64,000 nt of DNA, from positions 1,927,501-1,991,500 of the forward strand of contig NZ_JAJVCN010000003.1 in assembly GCF_021390435.2 (NCBI RefSeq), read 5' to 3'. The DNA comes from Kibdelosporangium philippinense (GTDB taxonomy: Bacteria > Actinomycetota > Actinomycetes > Mycobacteriales > Pseudonocardiaceae). The notes beneath the pieces are model-generated. The model was not told the DNA's origin and did no database searches. It saw nothing but the letters and a program-made list of their open reading frames with translations. The number at the start of each line of letters is the position of its first letter. The stretch's first letter is position 1. Positions 36,651 through 44,068 of this stretch are shown piece by piece. The position numbers were made by a program, and so were the translations under genes.

Positions 36651-37483
36651 ACCCGCTCCCATTCAGCCACCACTCGCACCGCGTCCAGCGAACGCATCAC
36701 GTCATGCACTCGGACACCCCAGACGCCTTTCGCGGCGGCCAGCGTGGAAATCGCCGCTGTGGCGTCCTCCCGGCCGTCCGGCGGGCGCGGTGTGCCGTCC
36801 TTGTCGGCCAGCAGCCTGCCGACGAAACGTTTGCGCGACGCCCCGACCAGCACGGGATGCCCCATGGCCATGAAAACGTCCAAGGCACGCAACAACGCCC
36901 AGTCGTGCGGGGCTTGTTTGGCAAACCCGAGGCCCGGATCGATCACGATCGCGTCCGGCGAAACCCCGGCTTTCAGCGCTTCGTCCACCCGCTCGCACAG
37001 CTCGGCCTTGACCTCGCTGACCACGTCTTTGTAGTTGGCCAGGGAATTCATGTCCTTGCTGTGGCCACGCCAGTGCATCAGGATCCACGGCACCCCGGCG
37101 CCCGCGACGACGCGCGCCATGTCCTTGTCCGCCAAGCCACCCGACACGTCGTTGACCACGGTCGCGCCCGCGGCCAGCGCCGCCTCCGCGACCCGCGCAC
37201 GCATCGTGTCCACGCTGATCCGGACGCCCGCGGACGTCAGTTCCTTGATCACCGGCTCGATCCGGCCGATCTCCACCTCGGCGGCGACCCGCTCGGCACC
37301 CGGCCGGGTCGACTCCCCGCCGACGTCGATCAGGTCCGCACCGGCCGCCCACATCTCGTGGGCATGCCGCAGCGCGTCGTCCACAGTGAAATAACGGCCG
37401 CCGTCCGAGAAGGAATCCGGGGTCACGTTGAGGACACCCATCACCACGCAGCGGCCGGGATCAGGCAGCAGCCGATGCGTCAT
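36647..37483 (-). CDS. folP: Dihydropteroate synthase
   Basis: A 278-residue TIM-barrel enzyme, the sulfonamide target. Visible: VLNVTPDSFSDGG, DVGGESTRPGA, VVNDVSGG, DPGLGFAK and GASRKRF. The ATG at 37483 overlaps the folE TGA as ATGA. All residues of the pterin and pABA loops appear normal. Confidence 0.95.
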   Translation of the reverse strand: MTHRLLPDPGRCVVMGVLNVTPDSFSDGGRYFTVDDALRHAHEMWAAGADLIDVGGESTRPGAERVAAEVEIGRIEPVIKELTSAGVRISVDTMRARVAEAALAAGATVVNDVSGGLADKDMARVVAGAGVPWILMHWRGHSKDMNSLANYKDVVSEVKAELCERVDEALKAGVSPDAIVIDPGLGFAKQAPHDWALLRALDVFMAMGHPVLVGASRKRFVGRLLADKDGTPRPPDGREDATAAISTLAAAKGVWGVRVHDVMRSLDAVRVVAEWERV

Positions 37484-39093
37484 CGACGCGCCTTGATCAG
37501 GTCCAACGCCTCCGCACGCGACGACGCCGAAGTCTTGAAGATTCCACGCAGGCCCGATGTCGTCGTCCGCGCGCCAGGCTTGCGAATGCCACGTACCGAC
37601 ATGCACAGGTGCTCGGCCTCGATGACCACGATCGCGCCACGCGGATCCAACGTCCGCATCAGCGCGTCGGCCACCTGGGACGTCAGCCGCTCCTGCACCT
37701 GCGGGCGCCGGGCATAGGCGTCGACCAGTCTGGCCAATTTGGACAGTCCGGTGACTTTTCCACGTTCATTCGGAATATATCCGACGTGCGCGACCCCGTG
37801 GAATGGGAGGAGGTGATGCTCGCAATTATGCGTCAGGTGTCCCGCGATCAAGAATGTCGGATATGGATCACAGGTAAAGCTGTAGACCGTGAATGGCTTC
37901 GCACCAGTCGCACGAATTCGCTCGACCGACTCGACTTCCACCCACATCGATTCGTCAAGATCAGTTCGATGAGACTTCTGCGGAAACCCATGCTTTCGAT
38001 ACCAGCTGTCCACGATGTACAGCTTTGAGACGTCGGCATTCTTCGCTGGAGTGAATCTCGCACCGATCACTGCAGCAAGGTCTTGCAAGAACGGCACGTT
38101 AGCGCTGACAGCAACTCGATGTGGATCCCTTTTGCTTCGAAATCCATCGCCGTCGACGTACCCGTCTAGGAAGCCATTGAAGACTTCGAGATCATTCAGC
38201 ACCACTTCCGGGAACCGTTGGCGCATATGGTGCGCGTCGCCGCCCATGTACTGACGCATGAGGTCGGCCAGATACGACGACACGACTCGAACCCGGAAAC
38301 CTGGAACTGGCTTGATCTCCCGGAAGCCACCCGGCCGTACAACCGGCTCGATCCTCGCATCGATGCCGAACCCACGGAACAGCGATTCGGCGAACTTCTT
38401 CGCGAAGAGACGATCATTCACGACAAGCGAGACGTACCGATCGCCGACAGTCGCATCCGAGCAAACAGCGCCGATCACGTAGCCGAAGTCATAGCCCAAG
38501 CGAGGCTTCCACCGATCACGACAAAGACTGCGGGCACGCGTCCACTCAATGTGAGTTCCGGCAACGTCCTTCGCCTCCATCCACCCATCGGGTGTAGCGA
38601 GTGGATGATCAGGAGTCACTTGGAAACGACCACCAGTTGTGCGAACTTCGACGAGTTCTCGGACTTTCCGGGCTGTCACGTTCGTCACTGTCGTCTCTTC
38701 GACTTTGCCCTCGACCAAGGTCCACAGCTGATCGCCGACTTCGACATCGCATGCACGTTTGCTTCCGGTAACCGCGTTGACGTGCTGCCTGCTGGGAACG
38801 CACATGCTGTACATCGGAATGTCCGTGACGAGCACCAGTTCCTCGTGGGACTCGTCGAAAGTCTTTGCCAGCACGGCATCCGGGTCCATGTACAACCCGG
38901 CGAACATCTCCCGGTACGCGCGGGCGACCCGGGCAGGGGTGTCGGCGAGACCGTCCCGATCGGGGTCTTCACCGCACGCGACAAGCAACTCACGCACGGC
39001 CTTCTCGGCGCGTGCTTGGTCGAAAACGGGACGAACGGAGCGGACGCCGTCCGAAGAGGCGGCACCCGCTCCGTTCTGTGACTCGATGCTCAG
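37480..39093 (-). CDS. folE: GTP cyclohydrolase I precursor containing an intein
   Basis: First enzyme of folate synthesis (GTP to dihydroneopterin triphosphate). The 537-residue precursor is a normal FolE split by a 326-residue intein (residues 98-423). The exteins join as DIPMYSM/CEHHLLPFHGVAHVGYIP, restoring zinc ligands Cys and His of CEHH; the third ligand is the Cys of EAEHLCMSVRG. The spliced protein would be about 211 residues, normal length. Start: the conserved helix VFDQARAEKAVRELL lies upstream of the first GTG (38997), and a stop at 39097 closes the frame above, so CTG at 39093, overlapping the ftsH TGA, is the best start. Gene finders will shorten it by 32 residues. Confidence 0.9.
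   Translation of the reverse strand: MSIESQNGAGAASSDGVRSVRPVFDQARAEKAVRELLVACGEDPDRDGLADTPARVARAYREMFAGLYMDPDAVLAKTFDESHEELVLVTDIPMYSMCVPSRQHVNAVTGSKRACDVEVGDQLWTLVEGKVEETTVTNVTARKVRELVEVRTTGGRFQVTPDHPLATPDGWMEAKDVAGTHIEWTRARSLCRDRWKPRLGYDFGYVIGAVCSDATVGDRYVSLVVNDRLFAKKFAESLFRGFGIDARIEPVVRPGGFREIKPVPGFRVRVVSSYLADLMRQYMGGDAHHMRQRFPEVVLNDLEVFNGFLDGYVDGDGFRSKRDPHRVAVSANVPFLQDLAAVIGARFTPAKNADVSKLYIVDSWYRKHGFPQKSHRTDLDESMWVEVESVERIRATGAKPFTVYSFTCDPYPTFLIAGHLTHNCEHHLLPFHGVAHVGYIPNERGKVTGLSKLARLVDAYARRPQVQERLTSQVADALMRTLDPRGAIVVIEAEHLCMSVRGIRKPGARTTTSGLRGIFKTSASSRAEALDLIKARR
37825..38802 (-). other. FolE intein with LAGLIDADG endonuclease
   Basis: 326 residues, from Cys1 (CVPSRQHVNAVTGSK) to the C-terminal His-Asn (GHLTHN), with Cys as the +1 residue. 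Block A continues CDVEVGDQLWTL; block B carries T-P-D-H (QVTPDHPL); two LAGLIDADG-like motifs are FGYVIGAVCSDATVG and FNGFLDGYVDGDGF; block F is VYSFTCDPYPTFLIAG. All splicing residues are present, so it should be active, and the endonuclease motifs retain acidic residues. The DNA is visibly poorer in GC than flanking folE, indicating transfer. Confidence 0.93.
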
Positions 39094-41252
39094 TTCTTAC
39101 CGTCCCGGTCATCCTGCTCCGGCGGCGACGTCGCCGGACGCCAGCCGGGAGGCGCGCCGTAGTTCGGCGGGCCACCAGGCCTGCCTTCCGGCACGTACGG
39201 TCCGGGGCTGGCAGGCAAGCCGTTCGGCACGGGCGCTTGCCCGTTGTTGGCTTCCTTCGGCAGGTCGTTCGCCCCGCCGACGGCACCGACCGGGGTCGGC
39301 TCCGGCTCTTCCTGGACCGGCGGCCACGGCTCGCCACGTTCGATCGCCAGCTCGCCACGGGTCTTGATCGGCGGCTTGTCGGACGGCACGCGCTCACCGA
39401 AGTCGTTGAACGCGGTGATCCGGGGCCGCTTCTCCACCCGGGAGAAGATCCGCTCGAGGTCCTTGCGCTGCAAGGTTTCCTTGTCGAGCAGTTCGACCAC
39501 GAGCTCGTCGAGCACGTCGCGGTAGGTGTTGAGCACCTCCCACGCCTCGGTGTGCGCCGCTTCGATGAGCTTGCGCACCTCCTCGTCGATCTCGTGCGCG
39601 ACTTCGAGCGAGTAGTCCACGGCGTGGCCCATGGAGCGGCCGAGGAACGGGTCGCCGTGCTCCTGGCCGTACTTCACGGCACCCAGCCGGGCGCTCATGC
39701 CGTACTCGGTGACCATCGCCTTGGCGATCTTGGTCGCCTGCTCGATGTCCGAGGACGCGCCGGTGGTCGGCTCGTGGAAGACGAGCTCCTCGGCCGAGCG
39801 GCCGCCCAGTGCGAACACCAGGCGGGCGATCATCTCCGAGCGGGTCATCAAGCCCTTGTCGTCCTCTGGCACGACCAACGCGTGCCCACCGGTGCGGCCA
39901 CGCGGCAGGATCGTGAGCTTGTACACCGGCTCCAGGTCCGGCATCGCCCACGCGGCCAGCGCGTGCCCACCCTCGTGGTAGGCCGTGATCTTCTTTTCCT
40001 TCTCGGAAATGATCCGGCTCTTGCGGGCCGGACCACCGATCACGCGGTCGACCGACTCCTCAAGGGCGGCGTTGTCGATCAACGAGCCGTTCTGGCGTGC
40101 GGTGAGCAGCGCGGCCTCGTTGAGCACGTTGGCCAGGTCCGCGCCGGACATGCCGACCGTGCGCTTGGCCAGGCTTTGCAGCTCGACGTCCGGCGCCATC
40201 GGCTTGCCCTTGGCGTGCACCTCGAGGATCTTGCGACGGCCGGTCAGGTCCGGTGCGGACACCGGGATCTGCCGGTCGAAGCGGCCTGGGCGCAGCAGCG
40301 CGGGGTCGAGGATGTCGGGCCGGTTGGTCGCCGCGATCAGGATGATCCCGCCGCGCGCGTCGAACCCGTCCATCTCGACGAGCAGCTGGTTGAGGGTCTG
40401 CTCGCGCTCGTCGTGCCCACCACCGAGGCCTGCGCCTCGCTGACGGCCGACGGCGTCGATCTCGTCGACGAAGATGATGCACGGCGCGTTCTGCTTGGCC
40501 TGCTCGAACAGGTCACGCACACGCGAGGCACCGACACCGACGAACATCTCGACGAAGTCCGAGCCGGAGATCGTGTAGAACGGCACACCAGCCTCACCGG
40601 CGACGGCCCTGGCCAGCAGGGTCTTACCGGTTCCAGGCGGCCCGTAGAGCAGCACGCCCTTCGGGATCTTGGCGCCGAGGGCCTGGTAGCGGCCCGGGTT
40701 CTGCAGGAAGTCCTTGATCTCGTACAGCTCTTCGACGGCCTCGTCGGCCCCGGCCACATCGGCGAAGGTGGTCTTGGGCATGTCCTTGGACAACTGCTTC
40801 GCCTTGGACTTGCCGAAGTTCATCACCCGGTTGCCGCCGCCTTGGACGTTGTTCATCATCCAGAGCAGGAGCAGGCCGAGCAGCACCAGCGGGATCGCGA
40901 ACAGCAGGATCTGGGTGAAGATCGACTCCTGTGTGACCTTCGTCTCGAAGTTCACGTTGTTCGTCCGAAGCAGGTTGAACATGTCGTCGCCGGCCTGTGC
41001 CGGGAACGAGGTCATGATCTGCTTCTGGTTGTTCGCCTTAGCCGCGTCCTTGAGGACCAACTTGAGCTGCTGCTCTTTGTCCTCGAACGTCGCGGACTCC
41101 ACGTTGCCCGTGGTGATCTGAGTGATCGCCTGAGTCGTGTTCACCTGAGCGAACCCGCGGTTGGAGTCAAAGATCGTGCTGAACGCGAGGTACAGCAGGA
41201 CCACTGCCAGGATCCAGAGCAGCGGGTTACGGAGCAGTCGCTTGCGGTCCAT
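39090..41252 (-). CDS. ftsH: ATP-dependent zinc metalloprotease FtsH
   Basis: A 720-residue membrane AAA protease. Two membrane segments (about 10-28 and 110-130) flank an extracytoplasmic domain; then Walker A GPPGTGKT, Walker B IIFVDEIDAVG, SRH ATNRPDILDPALLRPGRFDR, and protease HEGGH. The last 100 residues are Pro/Gly-rich as in other actinobacteria. It degrades damaged or unassembled membrane proteins. It is upstream of folE, whose probable start overlaps its stop. A hairpin lies in its leader. Confidence 0.96.
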   Translation of the reverse strand: MDRKRLLRNPLLWILAVVLLYLAFSTIFDSNRGFAQVNTTQAITQITTGNVESATFEDKEQQLKLVLKDAAKANNQKQIMTSFPAQAGDDMFNLLRTNNVNFETKVTQESIFTQILLFAIPLVLLGLLLLWMMNNVQGGGNRVMNFGKSKAKQLSKDMPKTTFADVAGADEAVEELYEIKDFLQNPGRYQALGAKIPKGVLLYGPPGTGKTLLARAVAGEAGVPFYTISGSDFVEMFVGVGASRVRDLFEQAKQNAPCIIFVDEIDAVGRQRGAGLGGGHDEREQTLNQLLVEMDGFDARGGIILIAATNRPDILDPALLRPGRFDRQIPVSAPDLTGRRKILEVHAKGKPMAPDVELQSLAKRTVGMSGADLANVLNEAALLTARQNGSLIDNAALEESVDRVIGGPARKSRIISEKEKKITAYHEGGHALAAWAMPDLEPVYKLTILPRGRTGGHALVVPEDDKGLMTRSEMIARLVFALGGRSAEELVFHEPTTGASSDIEQATKIAKAMVTEYGMSARLGAVKYGQEHGDPFLGRSMGHAVDYSLEVAHEIDEEVRKLIEAAHTEAWEVLNTYRDVLDELVVELLDKETLQRKDLERIFSRVEKRPRITAFNDFGERVPSDKPPIKTRGELAIERGEPWPPVQEEPEPTPVGAVGGANDLPKEANNGQAPVPNGLPASPGPYVPEGRPGGPPNYGAPPGWRPATSPPEQDDRDGKN

Positions 41253-41298
41253 TCACTTACGGCCGCCGGGCGGCCTCGACCCTCCCTGACTTGCATTT

Positions 41299-41321
41299 CG
41301 GGTAGTGAGCCCCACTACCCG
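41299..41321 (-). promoter_or_regulatory. Hairpin upstream of ftsH
   Basis: CGGGTAGTG and CACTACCCG form perfect nine-base arms around a five-base loop, 47 bases upstream of the ftsH ATG in the 226-base gap after hpt. It may be a leader hairpin or an operator; there is no T tract. Confidence 0.45.
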
Positions 41322-41461
41322 GCCGGCGGGGCAATCCGGTCCATCCAGCGTACCGCCCACTTCCAGCGCTTCACGCGCCAAGTGACAGAGCGTAGCTCGT
41401 CACGGCGCATCCGCGCTGGACTGAAACTGATAACGGATGAATTCCCCCGTTCGGTTCCCGA

Positions 41462-41487
41462 TCATCCTGAGGGCTTCCTCAGGATGA
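41462..41487 (-). terminator. hpt terminator overlapping the stop codon
   Basis: Perfect 11-base arms TCATCCTGAGG/CCTCAGGATGA with a four-base loop; the hpt stop TGA (41479-41481) lies within one arm. Confidence 0.7.
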
Positions 41488-42033
41488 GTAGACGGCCGGC
41501 TCGAGCGTGCCGATGTACGGCAGGTCGCGGTAGCGCTCGGCGTAGTCGAGGCCGTATCCGACGACGAACTCGTTCGGGATCTCGAAGCCGATGTACTCGA
41601 CCGGAACGTCCACCTTGACCGCCTCAGGCTTGCGCAGCAGCGTGCAGACCCGCAGCGTGGCCGGCCCGCGCGAGGCCAGGTTCTTCAGCAGCCACGACAG
41701 CGTCAGGCCGGAGTCGATGATGTCCTCGACGATCAGCACGTCCCGGCCGGCGATGTCCCGGTCGAGGTCCTTCAAGATCCGCACGACACCGGAGCTGGAC
41801 GTGGCCGAGCCGTACGAGCTGACCGCCATGAACTCCAGCTGGACGGGCACGGGCAGCGCACGCGCCAGGTCCGTCATGAACATCACTGCGCCTTTGAGCA
41901 CACCGACGAGGACAAGGTCCTGCCGGGCGCCGCCGGCTGGATAGTCCTCGGCTATCTGCTTGGCGAGTTCGGCGATCTTCTCGTTGATCTCTTGCTCGGT
42001 GATCAGCACAGAGGCGATGTCGCCGTCGTACAC
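41479..42033 (-). CDS. hpt: Hypoxanthine phosphoribosyltransferase
   Basis: A 184-residue purine salvage enzyme. PRPP-binding loop VEDIIDSGLT (102-111), LVGVLKGAVMFMTDLAR and the flexible-loop SSYGSAT are present. It follows tilS by 23 bases, the usual tilS-hpt-ftsH order. Confidence 0.95.
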   Translation of the reverse strand: MYDGDIASVLITEQEINEKIAELAKQIAEDYPAGGARQDLVLVGVLKGAVMFMTDLARALPVPVQLEFMAVSSYGSATSSSGVVRILKDLDRDIAGRDVLIVEDIIDSGLTLSWLLKNLASRGPATLRVCTLLRKPEAVKVDVPVEYIGFEIPNEFVVGYGLDYAERYRDLPYIGTLEPAVYSS

Positions 42034-42056
42034 GCCAGCTCCCTCTCAAACTCGAC

Positions 42057-42983
42057 TTACTGGCCGGGCGGTTGCACGCAGAGCCTCCCATGCGAGCGGC
42101 ACGCCTCAAAGCCGCCTGGCAGCCAGACGCCACCCTGACCACGCCATTCACCCACCAGAGCGTCAACCGAACGCAGATGACCGTCGGTGAGTTCCGGCAC
42201 TCCGGCGGCCTTGAGCCAGCTTCGGATGACCCGTCGGCGAAGCGCGGGAGGATGCGGCTGCAGCTGCGCTACCAGCATGTTCTCGTTGTCCCGGCGGATC
42301 TTCTCGGCCAACGTGTCCAGTGCGTCGAGGTCCTCACGCACCTGATCGGCCGTCCGCGCGAGCGCTTTCGCGACACCCCCTTGGAGGACCTCCTCCATGA
42401 GGGGGATCACGTCATGCCTGAGGCGCACTCGTTGGAACGCGGGATCACTGTTATGCGGATCGGCCCACGGTTCGAGACCGAGTTCCGCGCACGCCTCGAC
42501 GGTGACGGTCCGCCGGATCTTCAGCAGCGGCCGTCCCCATGGCGGGTCGTAGGGCCGCATGCCCGCGATCGATCGTGGGCCCGAGCCGCGGCCGAGTCCG
42601 AGAAGGACCGTTTCGGCTTGGTCGTCGAGCGTGTGACCGAGCAGGATCAAGCCGCCGTGCGCTTGTCTCAGGGCCTGGTAGCGCGCCCGTCTCGCCGCGG
42701 CTTCCATCCCGCCTTGTCCGGTTACGTCGACAGTGAGGATCTTGGCGTCGATGTTCCTGGTCTTGAGCTGACCGGCGGCCCGCTCGGCGGTGGCTTTCGA
42801 GCCGTCCTGCAGGCCGTGATCGACGATCAAAGCCGTGATATCGGTCAACATCGCGGTGGCCGCGGCAAGGGCGAGCGAGTCGGCGCCACCGGAGACCGCG
42901 ACCGCGACCGGGCCAGGTGGTGTTGTGCTCAGCAGATCCTTGACGGCCTTGCGGACGGTCAGGGCTGCACTCGGCGAAGCCAT
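42057..42983 (-). CDS. tilS: tRNA(Ile)-lysidine synthetase
   Basis: A 308-residue enzyme that converts C34 of tRNA-Ile(CAU) to lysidine using ATP. The PP-loop SGGADS is at 31-36, with LIVDHGLQ and LGHTLDDQAETVLLGL following. It lacks a long C-terminal domain, as in many actinobacteria. ATG at 42983 overlaps the end of the upstream metallopeptidase gene by 25 bases. Confidence 0.93.
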   Translation of the reverse strand: MASPSAALTVRKAVKDLLSTTPPGPVAVAVSGGADSLALAAATAMLTDITALIVDHGLQDGSKATAERAAGQLKTRNIDAKILTVDVTGQGGMEAAARRARYQALRQAHGGLILLGHTLDDQAETVLLGLGRGSGPRSIAGMRPYDPPWGRPLLKIRRTVTVEACAELGLEPWADPHNSDPAFQRVRLRHDVIPLMEEVLQGGVAKALARTADQVREDLDALDTLAEKIRRDNENMLVAQLQPHPPALRRRVIRSWLKAAGVPELTDGHLRSVDALVGEWRGQGGVWLPGGFEACRSHGRLCVQPPGQ

Positions 42984-44020
42984 GCGTCCGGGTCCGTGAT
43001 CTCCGAGCGAAGCGGCAGTGTTTCGGCGGACGTCCACACCGCGTTGAACCCGTCCATCCCGGCCCGGTCAACGACATGCTTGGTGAACTTGGCGCCCGCT
43101 GCGTACTGCTTGACCTTGGCGTCGACACCGAGCAGCGTCCGCAGCACCCGATCAAGCAGCCCACCACCACGGCGACGCTCGGTGAACCGGCTGCGGATGA
43201 CATCGACCGTCGGCACAACGGACGGGCCGACCGCGTCCATCACGAAGTCCGCGTGCCCTTCGAGCAACGTGGACAATGCGATGAGCCGGTCGAAAACCTC
43301 ACGCTGTTCGGCAGACTGCAACAACTCCATCAACGTGACGGGGCCAGAGGAGGCATCCGGCTCAAGCGAGCGGCGGCGCGCTTCTTTGATCACGTCAGGG
43401 AACCGGTTGAGCGCACTAGCGGCACTGTCGTCCATTCCGGACAGGAACTTGCGTACCTGACCGGAGAAATACTCCTTGAGCCACGGGACGGCGGTGAACT
43501 GCAGCCGGTGCGTGCACTCGTGCAGACAGACCCACATCCGGAAATCGCCCGCGGGAACGTCCAAAGCCCGTTGCGCGCCAATGATGTTGGGCGCGACGAG
43601 AAGCAGGCGGCCGTCATTGAACGGGTCGTACTGGCCAAGCACGCGCGAGCCGAGGAACGCCAGCACCATGCCCGCCTGAACACCGGCACTACCGGACATC
43701 ACGGCACCAACCGGGCCGGAGTACGACCGTGGCAAAGCACCTTCGGTCAGTACCTCGAGGCCTTCGGCGGCAGCCCTGATCCAGCCAGGCCGGTCAACCA
43801 CCTCGCCGGGAGGCAGCGGAAGCCCGTGGCCGAGGCCGGTGAGGTCGCGGACGTGCCCTTCGGCTACGTCGGTGGCGTCCCGCAACTGCCGGACCGTCGC
43901 CTCGGCCTCCGCCATCGGCACGTCAGGCCCACGCCGGACCAGGCGTTGCCCGGTCGAGATGGCCAGTGACCAGTCGACTGGCGACCCCGCACCTCGCCTG
44001 AACTCTGTCGCCGCTTCCAC
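42959..44020 (-). CDS. Zinc-dependent metalloprotease (DUF2342/Rv3626c type)
   Basis: A 353-residue putative metallopeptidase with H167-E-C-T-H171 (LHECTHRLQF) and a downstream Glu in LLEGHADFVMD. The N-terminal part (VDWSLAISTGQRLV) and the phrase QYDPF are family features. It is conserved beside tilS and dacB in actinobacteria. The substrate is unknown; no signal peptide is visible, so it acts in the cytoplasm or at the membrane. Confidence 0.85.
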   Translation of the reverse strand: MEAATEFRRGAGSPVDWSLAISTGQRLVRRGPDVPMAEAEATVRQLRDATDVAEGHVRDLTGLGHGLPLPPGEVVDRPGWIRAAAEGLEVLTEGALPRSYSGPVGAVMSGSAGVQAGMVLAFLGSRVLGQYDPFNDGRLLLVAPNIIGAQRALDVPAGDFRMWVCLHECTHRLQFTAVPWLKEYFSGQVRKFLSGMDDSAASALNRFPDVIKEARRRSLEPDASSGPVTLMELLQSAEQREVFDRLIALSTLLEGHADFVMDAVGPSVVPTVDVIRSRFTERRRGGGLLDRVLRTLLGVDAKVKQYAAGAKFTKHVVDRAGMDGFNAVWTSAETLPLRSEITDPDAWLRRVQP

Positions 44021-44068
44021 AACACCGACGCTACCTGAGCATGTGAGCTCTGTGTGATTGCCTGCTCA

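Noticed and set aside
38865..41618. Plus-strand open frame of 917 codons opposite ftsH
   Set aside because: Antisense to a complete, conserved ftsH; residue composition (Arg, Val, Asp, His) is typical of the shadow frame of high-GC genes.
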